NCBI RefSeq assembly: GCF_023282985.1
Contig: NZ_JAGQDC010000013.1
Location: forward strand, 82,453 to 146,452
Length of the DNA: 64,000 bases
Source of the DNA: Serratia silvae
GTDB taxonomy: Bacteria > Pseudomonadota > Gammaproteobacteria > Enterobacterales > Enterobacteriaceae
Reading direction: 5' to 3'
The notes beneath the pieces were generated by a model. The model worked only from the letters and a program-made list of their open reading frames with translations. It ran no database searches and was not told the origin of the DNA. Shown piece by piece: positions 38,912 to 48,765 of this stretch; within the stretch, counting starts at the first letter, position 1; each line of letters starts with the position of its first letter. The position numbers and the translations under genes were made by a program.

Positions 38912-40300
38912 ATGAGCGAAGCCTCAGAAAATATCATTATTCAAACCGGTGGCGATCCGCGTCATTGGCCGGAATTCAGCGCCATTCGTGAAGAGATCAA
39001 CAAGATCAACCACCCGGCAAGGCCAGAGGTCAACTGGCGCCTGATTGAGTCGCTGGCGTTGACGTTGTTCCGCACCAACGGGGTCGATCTGCAAACCACG
39101 GTGTATTACGCCCTGGCGCGTACCCAAAAGCACGGCCTGGCCGGGTTTACCGAAAGCTGCGAGCTGTTGGCTGGCATGGTGGTCAGCCAATGGGATCGGC
39201 TGTGGCCAGAGCAGCCGCAGGCCCGCTCGGAAATATTGGAGTGGTTCAACGCCCGCGTCGGTAGCCAACTGCGCCAGCATGAGTTTGTGATTGATGACCT
39301 GCGCCTGGTGTACCGCGCCGAGCGGGCGCTGCAACTGCTGTGCGACAAGCTACAGCAGGTGGAGCTCAAGCGCGTACCGCGCATTGAAAACCTGCTGTAC
39401 CTGATGCAGAACACCGCCAAACGGCTGCAAGCCGCCCATGAGGCCGCCAAGCAGCCGCCAGCGCAACCGCTGAAGATGCCGCCGATGGTGTATCTCTCGG
39501 TGCCCGATGCGGAGCCAATCCGCACCCTGTTCTCCGGGGAAAAACCGGCGGCGCATGAAGCCCCTCCGGCTTACGAAGAACCTGCGCCGCAGCCAAAAGA
39601 ACAACCGCTGCCCAAGGTGGAAGTGCGTTTTGCACCGCCACCCCCGGCAGTCCCCAAGGCGGCCAAACGCGCTGCGGCGGCCTGGGGTTTTGGCGGCGGC
39701 GTGCTGTGCAGCCTGGTGGTGGCCGGGGCGGCTTACCTGATGCAGGTCAAACCGATGCAGGAGCGATTGGCGGGGCTGGCCGCTACCCCGGACGGTTCGG
39801 TGCAGCTCTGGCTGGCCCAACCCACCCTGGACGGCTACGGCCAGCAACTGAGCCAGCTGGAAAACCTTTCTCCACTGGCCGGGTTGCGCACCGCCGATGC
39901 CTCGGTGGCGCTGGCCAGCCAGCTGTGGCCGACCGATCCGGAGCAGATTGGCCAAAGCCAGCGTTGGCAACAACTGCTACAGGCGCGGCTCGGCAGCGAG
40001 CGGGCAGACAGCAGCTATTTCCAGGTGCAGCAGCGTTTGCAGGCATTGTCGGACAAGTTGCTTGAACAGGAACAAACACGCGGCAGCCTGACGCTTTCCT
40101 ATCTGAAAACGCAGGTTTATCAGATGCAAAGTGAACTGAATCGTGAAACGCCGCTGGAAGAGTTGCTACGGCAACTGGCGGTGTCGGTGGAACAACAACA
40201 ACCGGCTTCACCGGTGCTGCTCAAGCAGATAGACGAGCGCTGGAATGCATTGCTCAGTCGTTATCACCAACTAACGCAGCAGGCAGCACCTGCCCGTTAA
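38912..40300 (+). CDS. Membrane TssA-like protein (ImpA_N / VasL family)
   Basis: 462 residues. An ImpA_N-type domain lies at about 8-130 (DPRHWPEFSAIREEINKINH, RTQKHGLAGFTESCELLAGMV, PEQPQARSEILEWFNARVGSQ). Then comes a proline-rich linker (about 205-250), one membrane helix (AAAAWGFGGGVLCSLVVAGAAYLMQ cut here, near 255-277) and a periplasmic C-terminal domain (LNRETPLEELLRQL). This is the VasL type, found next to tssM or vgrG in other T6SS; VasL/TagA-like proteins stabilise the extended tube and sheath. No enzymatic motif. Confidence 0.8.
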   Translation: MSEASENIIIQTGGDPRHWPEFSAIREEINKINHPARPEVNWRLIESLALTLFRTNGVDLQTTVYYALARTQKHGLAGFTESCELLAGMVVSQWDRLWPEQPQARSEILEWFNARVGSQLRQHEFVIDDLRLVYRAERALQLLCDKLQQVELKRVPRIENLLYLMQNTAKRLQAAHEAAKQPPAQPLKMPPMVYLSVPDAEPIRTLFSGEKPAAHEAPPAYEEPAPQPKEQPLPKVEVRFAPPPPAVPKAAKRAAAAWGFGGGVLCSLVVAGAAYLMQVKPMQERLAGLAATPDGSVQLWLAQPTLDGYGQQLSQLENLSPLAGLRTADASVALASQLWPTDPEQIGQSQRWQQLLQARLGSERADSSYFQVQQRLQALSDKLLEQEQTRGSLTLSYLKTQVYQMQSELNRETPLEELLRQLAVSVEQQQPASPVLLKQIDERWNALLSRYHQLTQQAAPAR

Positions 40301-40319
40301 TCTCCAGGAAGGAAAAGAT

Positions 40320-42524
40320 ATGTTTGCTGATGATAAGAAAAACGCCCCCAAGGGGGGTGTGCAGCCGAAGAACATTGTGGCCACGGAGACGCCGTCAATA
40401 AGCGGCGATCAGGTAGTGGATATGGTGGGGAGCGCGGCTGGCGCTGTAGGCGGCAAGGCGGGCAAGGTAGTATCGCAGGCGGCGGATATTGCCAAAAAGG
40501 CAGGGTCGATAGCCTCATCCGTAGGCATCAATCCGAAGAACATGGTCAGCGGCGGTAGCGCTGCGGGCATCGCCTCATCCGCAGGCGTGAAGCCGATGAA
40601 CTTTGCCAGCGGCGGCAGCGCCACGGCGATGGCGTCCTCGGCAGCCAGTGCCCTGCTGGGCGGCGCTGAAACGAGTGGGTTGCAGTTTACGCTCTCCACG
40701 GCGAACCTGCCTCCGCAGACCTTTGTGGTGGTGGATTTCAGCCTGACCGAGACGCTCTCCTCACCGTTCATACTGAACGTGGGCCTGGCCAGTGCCGATC
40801 CGTCCATCGATTTTGCTGCGGTGCTGGATGAAGATGCGACGCTGGTGATCAAACGCGAAGGCGTGGTGCAACGCAGCATCACCGGCATGGTGGCGAGCTT
40901 TGAACAGGGCGATACCGGCCTGCACCAGACCCGTTACAGCATGGTGATCCGCCCGGCCCTGTGGCGCACCACGCTGCGGCGTAACGCGCGTATTTTCCAG
41001 CAGCAGAGCATCGAAAACATCATCACCACCCTGCTGAAAGAGAACGGTATCACCGATTTTGCCTTTGGCCTGCGCAACCCGCACCCGGCCCGTGAGTTCT
41101 GCGTGCAGTATCAGGAATCGGATTTTGACTTTATCCAGCGGCTGGCCGCCGAAGAGGGGATGTTCTACTACTTCGAATACCCCGAAGGCAAGAATATCGT
41201 GGTGTATACCGATGACGTAGGCACCCTGCCGCTGGGCGCGGTGCTGCCGTATAACCCGGGCGTGGCCGCTCAGGCGCTGGAGCTGTGCGTCACCACCTTC
41301 ACCCGCAGCGCGCAGGTGCGCACCGCCGTGGTGGAACTGAAGGATTACACCTTTAAAAACCCGCAGTGGTCAGCGGCCTTTAATGAGCAGGCCAGCGAAC
41401 TGCAAAACCAGCGGCCAGACTACGAACACTTCGACTTCCCCGGGCGCTTCAAAGACGAACAGCACGGCAAGGCCTTTACCCATTACCGCCTAGAGGCCCT
41501 GCGCAACGATGCCAACCTGGGGAATGGGCAGAGTAACGACTTTACCCTGCAGCCGGGGCTGCTGTTCACGCTGACTAGCCACCCGCGTGGCGATTTGAAC
41601 CGGCCGTGGCAACTGTTGAGCATTCAGCACAGCGGCAACCAGCCCCAGGCGCTGGAGCAGGAGTCGGGTGGGCAAGGCACCACGCTGAGCAACCAGTTCG
41701 TCTTCCTGCCGCACACCCAAACCTGGCGACCGACGCCGATGCCCAAACCAGCGATGGACGGCCCGCAGATCGCCATGGTGGTGGGTCCAGCCGGGGAAGA
41801 AATCTACTGTGATGAGTTCGGTCGTATCCGCCTGCAATTCCTGTGGGACCGCTACGGTAAAAGCAACGACAACAGTTCCTGTTGGATCCGCGTGACCCAG
41901 CCGTGGGCCGGGCAGGGCTGGGGGATGTTGGCCATCCCACGTATCGGCCAGGAAGTGGTGGTGGATTTCCTGCATGGGGATCCGGACCAACCGATCGTCA
42001 CTGGGCGTACCTATCACGCCAACAATATCCCGCCGGGATCGCTGCCTGCCAGCAAGACCCAGATGGCGTTCCGCTCCAAGACCCATAAGGGCGAGGGCTT
42101 CAACGAGTTGCGGTTCGAGGATGCCAAGGGGGGCGAGGGGCTGTTTATGCATGCCCAGAAGGATATGAGTACGACGGTTAAAGATAACCAAGATCTAACG
42201 GTGGAAATGGGAAACCGAAAGGTCACGGTCGTTACCGGGGATGAAGTTACACATGTGCAACAAGGCAACCTGAAAGAAACAATAAAGCTTAAGCGGATCA
42301 CCAAAGCTAATACGATTGAGTTTGAGGCAAATGCCGACGGCGGCAGCAAGGGAACTCAGTTGTTAAAAGCATCAGATCAGCTCGATTTACAAGTCGGCGA
42401 AAGTAAAATTGTTATGACGACAGAGTCAATAACCTTAAGCTTTGGTGAAGGCAGTAAAATAATAATTAATAGTGGCGGAGTGTCTGTAGAAGGACCCGTT
42501 GTCCATTTAAATAAGGATAAATAA
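40320..42524 (+). CDS. vgrG: T6SS spike protein VgrG (TssI)
   Basis: 734 residues. After an unusual N-terminal extension (residues 1-119, rich in Gly/Ala/Ser) come the gp27-like domain (LQFTLSTANLPPQTFVVVDF, REFCVQYQESDFDFIQRLAAEEGMFYYFEY) and the gp5 OB/needle part (GPAGEEIYCDEFGRIRLQF, SCWIRVTQPWAGQGWGML, FLHGDPDQPIVTGRTYH). The tail is a beta-helix with no extra effector domain. It forms the trimeric spike that carries the PAAR-Rhs protein encoded two genes downstream. Confidence 0.96.
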   Translation: MFADDKKNAPKGGVQPKNIVATETPSISGDQVVDMVGSAAGAVGGKAGKVVSQAADIAKKAGSIASSVGINPKNMVSGGSAAGIASSAGVKPMNFASGGSATAMASSAASALLGGAETSGLQFTLSTANLPPQTFVVVDFSLTETLSSPFILNVGLASADPSIDFAAVLDEDATLVIKREGVVQRSITGMVASFEQGDTGLHQTRYSMVIRPALWRTTLRRNARIFQQQSIENIITTLLKENGITDFAFGLRNPHPAREFCVQYQESDFDFIQRLAAEEGMFYYFEYPEGKNIVVYTDDVGTLPLGAVLPYNPGVAAQALELCVTTFTRSAQVRTAVVELKDYTFKNPQWSAAFNEQASELQNQRPDYEHFDFPGRFKDEQHGKAFTHYRLEALRNDANLGNGQSNDFTLQPGLLFTLTSHPRGDLNRPWQLLSIQHSGNQPQALEQESGGQGTTLSNQFVFLPHTQTWRPTPMPKPAMDGPQIAMVVGPAGEEIYCDEFGRIRLQFLWDRYGKSNDNSSCWIRVTQPWAGQGWGMLAIPRIGQEVVVDFLHGDPDQPIVTGRTYHANNIPPGSLPASKTQMAFRSKTHKGEGFNELRFEDAKGGEGLFMHAQKDMSTTVKDNQDLTVEMGNRKVTVVTGDEVTHVQQGNLKETIKLKRITKANTIEFEANADGGSKGTQLLKASDQLDLQVGESKIVMTTESITLSFGEGSKIIINSGGVSVEGPVVHLNKDK

Positions 42525-42526
42525 AA

Positions 42527-42946
42527 ATGTATCATTTTAATGAAGGGACGATTGATTTACCTAATGAGTGGAAAGATGTCACTATTAATGTGCTCAGTAC
42601 TTCTAAAGATGATGCTGGCGGATTGAGTTTTACTATTTCCCGGGATACGCCCCCTTGGGGAATGGCATTCAAAGAGTTTGCCGAAAGGGAAATAAAACTG
42701 TTGGGTACTCAGCTTAAGAAGTTCAATGAAGTTGAAAGGGTGTTTGATCCTTTAGAGAACTATGAATCGGTTAGCAGTGAATTTACCTGGGATTCTACCC
42801 AGGGGAGTATTCACCAATTAATGTTTTTTGTTAATGCTGAGAAGAATGTACTCATTCTTACTGCAACTATGCCAACAGTCTTGTCGGAGAGTCAAAAAGT
42901 GTTAATCCTCTCGATGTTAAAAACATTGGTATTAAGAGGTAAATAG
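42527..42946 (+). CDS. Eag (DUF1795) effector chaperone
   Basis: 139 residues of the DcrB-like DUF1795 family (MYHFNEGTIDLPNEWKDVTI; SFTISRDTPPWGMAF; LMFFVNAEKNVLILTATMP). Eag proteins bind and shield the N-terminal membrane segments of prePAAR effectors until loading onto VgrG. Its place between vgrG and a prePAAR Rhs gene is the standard one. Two bases after vgrG, so co-translated. From about 42180 onward the A+T content rises sharply, marking the start of the horizontally variable tip region. Confidence 0.92.
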   Translation: MYHFNEGTIDLPNEWKDVTINVLSTSKDDAGGLSFTISRDTPPWGMAFKEFAEREIKLLGTQLKKFNEVERVFDPLENYESVSSEFTWDSTQGSIHQLMFFVNAEKNVLILTATMPTVLSESQKVLILSMLKTLVLRGK

Positions 42947-42994
42947 CATCGTGGTGTTATTTAGACGTGATTTTAAAGAAAGGGAAAACTTATC

Positions 42995-45900
42995 ATGACG
43001 GCTATTATAGGTGCGACGATAGGAGCGGTCAGTGCTACTCAAGGGAGCAGTGCATCGCTTTCTGAGTCAAATACGCCAGCTACCGCAACCAATACACAAA
43101 TTGCACCGTGGGAAAGAACAACAGAATCGGTGTTAGATTTTGTTGAAAGCCCCGAATACAACTACGGTGTGATGGGGACTTTTGCCTCATTGGCCGTGGT
43201 GCAGGGGGCGGTCACAGGGTATGCAGCAGCGGCAAGTGCTGTTGGTGGAGCATGTACTTTATCCACAGGAGCGGCAGCTGTAGGGATTGCGCAGGGGGTT
43301 GGTACAGCGCTGGCTCCCCTCGCTGTGGGGATTGCTGCGGGAATCGGTGGATTTAAGGTAGGTGAGTGGGCAGTACATGGTATTGCCGACATGGCCGGTA
43401 TCAAGCGAGTTGCTACTGAAGGTGAGGCTCCTGCCAGGGTTGGCGATGACATAGCTCATCAAAGGTCGAGTTGGGGGGTTATTGGGGCCATTGCTGGAGT
43501 TATCGCCGGTGTTGCAGTGGTTGCTGCAATAGGCATCTTGACTGGAGGTGTAGGGCTTGTTGTCATGGGGTCTGCATTTTTGGGTTCTTTAGCAACCGTC
43601 GGGGCTGCAGCAGCAGTTGGCGGTATTATTGCGGGGGTGGGTAATGCTCTGGGCCAATACGGTGATAAGAAAGGGGAGATTATGCAGGGATCTCCCAATG
43701 TTATGTTCAATGGTAAAGGGGTAGCCCGAGCTGGCGATATTATCCAATGCTCTGATCATACGTGGAGTCCGCCACCAGTAATTGCACAAGGCGCTAAAAC
43801 GGTTTTTGCCAATGGGAAGCCTATTGCACGGTTAGGGCACAAAACCAGTTGCGATGGGAATATAAACTCGGGCAGCGGGAATATTGTGGAAACGCAACAA
43901 ACAGGGGAGGATGTCGCGGAAATAAAAGACAGCAGAAATATATTTCTGAGAGTGACCTCGGCAGTTGTTAACACAGTCTTTGTTGTCATGGGGTTAAAGT
44001 CATCGGTTGGTGGGATAAGAAATAGTTTTAAACAGTTGAGCAGTGTAGGAGAACCTGTAGATATCGTTACCGGGGATTTCTTACAGCAATGGCCCGTTAT
44101 TGAACTCCCAGGGATAATGCCTCTAAAGTTGAACCGCACGTACCGCTCAACAGAAGGTTTTATCATTAATGGTTCATTGGGGACCAAATGGGCAAGTAGT
44201 TGGTCACAGCATCTGGATATACACTCTGAAAGCATTGATTATCTTGATGAGGAAGGGGTTGTCCTCACATATCATACGCCTGAGAATGATGTCTATGCGG
44301 TTAATTTACGGCAGCCTAACTATATACTCTCTGGTGACAGACTCGGCGAGTTGGTACTTTTTGACCGTCAAACCCAACGGAAGTTTATTTTTGAGTATTG
44401 TGAGGGAAATAAACGACTTTTAAACAGAATTGAAGATGGGAAAGGCAACTGGATACATTTCTCCTACCATGAGAATGCCTTGCATGCTATTGAACATAGC
44501 GCGGGTTATAGTCTGCAAGTTGAAACGGAAGAGAAGAAAATAGCCTCAGTCACGTTAGTGACCCATGAGTTTAGACAAGTGTTACTGACTTGCAAGTACA
44601 ATTCTCAAGGGCACCTTGTTGACTGCCATAGCTTCCAATTTGGCAGGCTTTATCATGATTATAATGATAAAGGCTTCATGGAGCACTGGAGAGATACCGA
44701 TCTCACTCAGGCCTACATCGCCTATGATGATAAGGGTCGTGTAACGTCGACTAGCACAACGCAAGGTTATTATGGCGATCAGTTTATTTATGATGACCTG
44801 AATAATCATAATATCTATATTGATGCCGAAGGCGGTAAAACACACTATTATTATAATGAAATGGCCTTGGTGACGAAGGTTGTCGATCCATTAGGTGAGG
44901 TAACCTCATCTGAATGGGATCTGACTCGACTCACGCGTACGACGGATGAATTAGGTCGGGTGACATCTTATCAATATAATGCGCTGGGTGATCTATTAGA
45001 GGTTACACTACACGATGATTCGTCAATCCATTATAAGTATAACGCTAATGGTCAGATAACCGAGGTTTCTAAAAAAGACGATCAAGAATGGCATTATCAA
45101 TATGATGATGCCGGGTTACTTCGCAAGGTATTATATCCAGCAGGTCTGGCAATCGAATATCGTTATGATAGCCACGGCAATGTAGTCATGGAAAAACACT
45201 CTACGGGTCGAGAATGGCGTTATAGATATGGCCCGTATGGACAACTCTCAGAAATTGTTGAACCAGGTAATATTGCAAAACGTTGTCATTTCGATGTGCT
45301 TGGTCGTTTATTGAGTGTTGAGGATGCCTTTGGTCAACAGACTGTTTATTTGCATAGTATAGAACATGCCAGACCCGGCCAAAGTTTCACTGAAGTGGTT
45401 TACCCCGACAACACCAGGCAGCAGATCCGTTATGACAGTGAGCGACGGATCCAGAAGCAGACAGATGGTGAAGGTAAAGAAACTACGTATCAATACGGTG
45501 CTTTTGACCTGCTGTTAGCTCAACAGCGGTCAGATGGAAAGACGATATCATATCATTATGACCGTTTGACCCGACTGACGGGTTTGACGAATGCCAGTGG
45601 TGAATCCTATCGTCTGATACGTGATGCCAAGGGGCGGGTCATAGAAGAGCAAGATTTTACCGGGCGTTGTCAGCACTATGTTTATGATGCTGTGGGACGA
45701 TTGTCGAGAAAGCAGAGTGGCCAACAGATTGCGACTTATCGCTATTCGCTCAGTGACCAACTGATTCAACAGCAACACTGGCTGGTGGAAGAAAACGTTT
45801 CGACGTTAGAGGAGTGTATTAATTTTACTTATGACCAAAAAGGTCAATTAGTCTCGGCAGTTAATAATTCTGCCACAGTGGTGTTTGATTATAACGAACA

Positions 45901-47632
45901 CGGAGAGTTGGTCGGTGAGCGGATCAACGGGCGTGAAATCACGTATCAACGTGATGCGGATACCGGACAGGTTATTAATCAGAACCTGGGTAGTACCAAC
46001 CTTAACCTGAGCTATGACGCAGAGACTGGTCGGTTAGAAAAGGTGCAGTTAAATCGACATGAACCTCTAAGTTTTGAGTATGACCCCCTTGGTCGTGAAA
46101 AAGCGCGTCATAGCGCATGTGGATTTGTGTTCGCGCAAAACTACACCAAGAATGGTTTGTTGTTTAGCCAGGCAGCAGGGCGGAACTCGGCATTGTTTAA
46201 GAGCCAGCCCGGGCTATATAACTCGCAAGAGGCGCTAGTCGGTAGCGCAGTCAACCGCCACTATGAGTATGACAAGGCTTTCAATATTACTGGGATAAGT
46301 GACAGCCAGTGGGGAGAAATGCGTTACCACTATAATGCGAACGATCAGATCGTCCAGGCTGATTTGTTAGGCATCTACCAAGAGAGTGCACGTTTTGAGT
46401 ATGATGAAAACTTAAACCTGAACCTTCAGCAGTCTTTTTCTCCTGCATCAGACGCAATCCGGAGTAGGGAGAATACTCTTGTTCAGTTCCAGGAAGGAGG
46501 TCGTGTTGTTGATTCTGGTCGTTGCCGTTACCGTTATAATGCTCAAGGACAATTGATCGAGAAAAATGAACACCGGGATGGTTTTAGGCCGTTAATCTGG
46601 AAATATCGCTGGAATGGTCAGGGACAATTGATCGAACTGTTGACCCCAGAGCGGAGGCAGTGGCGATATGCTTATGACGCTTTTGGTCGGCGCATTCGCA
46701 AGTTTGAGGTTATCTCCGGAGCTAATGCATTACGGGCACCGTTGGCACCGCAAGAAGTTGAAGTGGGAGACGTTACCCAGCCAGAAGATAAACGGATAGT
46801 GGGCTACGACTATTTCTGGCGCGGGGAACAAATGGTCGAGGAAATTCCTCTGTATGCCGATGGAACCCCAGCGACTGAAGGCGGAATTCAATGGTTATAT
46901 CAACCTGGCGCAGTGAGTCCTTTTGCTCGCTATGAACAGGAAAAACTGCACTATGTAGTGAGTGACCATCTGGGAACCGCCAGAGAGTTGTTCAACGAAC
47001 AAGGTAAAGCAGTGTGGTTGGCCCGAAACAAGACATGGGGCCGATGCCATCTTTGGGCTTTAGCGGCCAATGATGATGACCGTCCAAGCTGTCAGTGGCG
47101 TTTCCCTGGACAATATGAAGATAGCGAATCGGGTTTACACTACAATCGATTTAGGTATTATGATCCACAGACTGCACAGTATATCAGTTCGGACCCGATA
47201 GGGCTGGCGGGGGGACTGAATCCGTATGGGTATGTGCATAACCCGGTGATGTGGATCGATCCACTTGGGTTGGTTCCAAATTGTCCTCCAGTGACAATAG
47301 ATTTAACTAAAGACGGCGTTCAGCATGTAAAAGATAGACATGTTGGTAACAAAGAAGGTTGGGAACATAAAAGTAAGTGGACTCTTAGTAATGGCGAATG
47401 GAAAAGTACCGTACGAGATGTTTTCAGAAACCCAGATAGAGTAATTAAAGATGGCGACCGGTTCATTTATGAAAAAGTATATAACAATAAAACAATAGGC
47501 GTAACACCTAGTGGTGAATCTTTAAATAAAGTTAGGGTTGTTGTTGAGTCTAATGGTGATTTGGTTACATCCTTCCCTCAAGGGGTATTTAGAGATGTAA
47601 AGTCAACAGATGTTATTATGTTAACGAGGTAA
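42995..47632 (+). CDS. PrePAAR-PAAR-Rhs effector with a C-terminal toxin tip
   Basis: 1545 residues. Order: an N-terminal region with two hydrophobic segments (about 60-128 and 158-220), the prePAAR motif APARVGDDIAH (145-155), a PAAR domain (about 231-298), the start of the Rhs shell (EPVDIVTGDFLQQWPVIELPG, near 353), many YD repeats, the core end DPIGLAGG (1400) through IDPLGLVP (about 1421-1428), and a roughly 118-residue tip. Rhs shells are cut at this end to free the toxin inside the shell. The tip reads GVQHVKDRHV, then VFRNPDRVIKDGDRFIYEK, and VRVVVESNGDLVTSFP; this pattern of a histidine pair followed by a beta-rich end fits the BECR ribonuclease fold (inference). The SD is agggaaa. 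Confidence 0.93.
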   Translation: MTAIIGATIGAVSATQGSSASLSESNTPATATNTQIAPWERTTESVLDFVESPEYNYGVMGTFASLAVVQGAVTGYAAAASAVGGACTLSTGAAAVGIAQGVGTALAPLAVGIAAGIGGFKVGEWAVHGIADMAGIKRVATEGEAPARVGDDIAHQRSSWGVIGAIAGVIAGVAVVAAIGILTGGVGLVVMGSAFLGSLATVGAAAAVGGIIAGVGNALGQYGDKKGEIMQGSPNVMFNGKGVARAGDIIQCSDHTWSPPPVIAQGAKTVFANGKPIARLGHKTSCDGNINSGSGNIVETQQTGEDVAEIKDSRNIFLRVTSAVVNTVFVVMGLKSSVGGIRNSFKQLSSVGEPVDIVTGDFLQQWPVIELPGIMPLKLNRTYRSTEGFIINGSLGTKWASSWSQHLDIHSESIDYLDEEGVVLTYHTPENDVYAVNLRQPNYILSGDRLGELVLFDRQTQRKFIFEYCEGNKRLLNRIEDGKGNWIHFSYHENALHAIEHSAGYSLQVETEEKKIASVTLVTHEFRQVLLTCKYNSQGHLVDCHSFQFGRLYHDYNDKGFMEHWRDTDLTQAYIAYDDKGRVTSTSTTQGYYGDQFIYDDLNNHNIYIDAEGGKTHYYYNEMALVTKVVDPLGEVTSSEWDLTRLTRTTDELGRVTSYQYNALGDLLEVTLHDDSSIHYKYNANGQITEVSKKDDQEWHYQYDDAGLLRKVLYPAGLAIEYRYDSHGNVVMEKHSTGREWRYRYGPYGQLSEIVEPGNIAKRCHFDVLGRLLSVEDAFGQQTVYLHSIEHARPGQSFTEVVYPDNTRQQIRYDSERRIQKQTDGEGKETTYQYGAFDLLLAQQRSDGKTISYHYDRLTRLTGLTNASGESYRLIRDAKGRVIEEQDFTGRCQHYVYDAVGRLSRKQSGQQIATYRYSLSDQLIQQQHWLVEENVSTLEECINFTYDQKGQLVSAVNNSATVVFDYNEHGELVGERINGREITYQRDADTGQVINQNLGSTNLNLSYDAETGRLEKVQLNRHEPLSFEYDPLGREKARHSACGFVFAQNYTKNGLLFSQAAGRNSALFKSQPGLYNSQEALVGSAVNRHYEYDKAFNITGISDSQWGEMRYHYNANDQIVQADLLGIYQESARFEYDENLNLNLQQSFSPASDAIRSRENTLVQFQEGGRVVDSGRCRYRYNAQGQLIEKNEHRDGFRPLIWKYRWNGQGQLIELLTPERRQWRYAYDAFGRRIRKFEVISGANALRAPLAPQEVEVGDVTQPEDKRIVGYDYFWRGEQMVEEIPLYADGTPATEGGIQWLYQPGAVSPFARYEQEKLHYVVSDHLGTARELFNEQGKAVWLARNKTWGRCHLWALAANDDDRPSCQWRFPGQYEDSESGLHYNRFRYYDPQTAQYISSDPIGLAGGLNPYGYVHNPVMWIDPLGLVPNCPPVTIDLTKDGVQHVKDRHVGNKEGWEHKSKWTLSNGEWKSTVRDVFRNPDRVIKDGDRFIYEKVYNNKTIGVTPSGESLNKVRVVVESNGDLVTSFPQGVFRDVKSTDVIMLTR

Positions 47633-47635
47633 GTT

Positions 47636-47935
47636 ATGGGATTGGATTTCCATGTTGTCTTTGTAGATGATGAGAAAAATCATTTCATCATGAGTGAACT
47701 ACTACATTCTTCTATCTTTAATTCATCTACAAGGTGGAGTAGTTGTAAACAATTAAAAAAAATAAATGATTATTATAAATCGGATGTTTTATTGAAAAAC
47801 AAGGATGCAATTCTATTTGTTAATGACCTTGTGGATATAAGTAATAGAATTGACTCTAATAAAGATGAGCTAAAAAAAATACTTGATATTCTTCGCAGTA
47901 ATGAGGTTAGAACAATTAGAGTAACTGGGGATTAG
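47636..47935 (+). CDS. Putative immunity protein for the Rhs tip
   Basis: 99 residues, starting 3 bases after the rhs stop, SD gagg. Charged, small, soluble (MGLDFHVVFVDDEKNHFIMS). Not recognised as a known family. Its position directly behind the variable toxin tip, with the same low G+C, is the basis for calling it the immunity protein. Confidence 0.65.
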   Translation: MGLDFHVVFVDDEKNHFIMSELLHSSIFNSSTRWSSCKQLKKINDYYKSDVLLKNKDAILFVNDLVDISNRIDSNKDELKKILDILRSNEVRTIRVTGD

Positions 47936-47986
47936 TGGAGGAAAGAGAGGAGTAACCTTCATGGATTTTCTTCTCTTCTTCTTTTG

Positions 47987-48145
47987 TTACATTAATATAT
48001 TATCCGGTTGCACCTGAATCACCACCTTGCCGGGCCTCATGCTGATCGCCAGCGGTTGCCCGGTCAGGCCGTAGTACGTCAGCCAGTCTCCTACCAGATA
48101 CAGCTCGCTGTTATCCCGTACCCAGTCCGCGCCGATATGGGATGC
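47987..48145 (-). pseudogene. Decayed SymE-like gene (3' part only)
   Basis: The minus strand matches the C-terminal half of the intact SymE-like proteins in this window (DWVRDNSELYLVGDWLTYYG-like, then AISMRPGKVVIQVQPDN). The 5' half and the start are missing, and the homology stops near 48145. Directly behind it is a stretch of about 95 bases shared with 62256-62350. It marks the former end of the first module. Confidence 0.7.
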
Positions 48146-48282
48146 TATGATGCTTCAATCAGCCTGTATTTTCATTACTAATTGATTTCAAATAATTTTG
48201 TGCAGATAAAATTATCACGGAAGAGCGGTAGCATATGAACTACTATGCAAAATCCTTGACCCATTACAACCCAAATAGGTAG

Positions 48283-48765
48283 TACGACCCAGAGGTAGGC
48301 CAGTTTACGCAACAGGACCCGATAGGGCTGGCGGGGGGGATGAACCTGTATGCCTACGTCAAAAATCCGTTGGGATGGATAGATCCGCTGGGGTTGGCAG
48401 GGTGTAGTTTAACAAAAGTTAATGCACCTGATCATGATTATCTCTTGAGATTAAAACGCTCGGAATATCCACAAACCTTCGGGCACATAGATGATGCAAT
48501 AGGGAATGGACATCCTAATATGGTTACAATCCAACGAGCGTCAGCAAAATCTAATCGCAAGCTAAGTCTGAAAGGCGTTAAGACTAAAACTGGATCAGAC
48601 CGGGATGAATGGCCAATGGCTATGTTTAAGGAAGGTGGAGATGGAGCAAGTATAAGATATATTAACCCTAGCGACAATAGAGGGGCTGGTTCAAGTATAG
48701 GTAATATATTATCAGACTTGCCTGATGGTACTAGAATAAAAATAGAGGTTGTCAATGGATTCTAA
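48283..48765 (+). CDS. Orphan Rhs C-terminal module: NucA/NucB-type DNase tip
   Basis: Open from just after a TAG at 48280. It begins with Rhs core tail ([32 protein letters not shown]) and continues as a toxin with the DNase_NucA_NucB pattern: [71 protein letters not shown]. NucA-type enzymes are metal-dependent non-specific DNases; the RDEWP and NRGAG motifs are kept. There is no normal promoter or rhs start; the first internal ATG is at 48340. Stands as a silent tip unless recombined behind a full rhs, or translated from an internal start. Overlaps its immunity gene. Confidence 0.83.
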   Translation, partial: YDPEVGQFTQQDPIGLAGGMNLYAYVKNPLGWIDPLGLAGCSLTKVNAPDHDYLLRLKRSEYPQTFGHIDDAIGNGHPNMVTIQRASAKSNRKLSLKGVKTKTGSDRDEWPMAMFKEGGDGASIRYINPSDNRGAGSSIGNILSDLPDGTRIKIEVVNGF

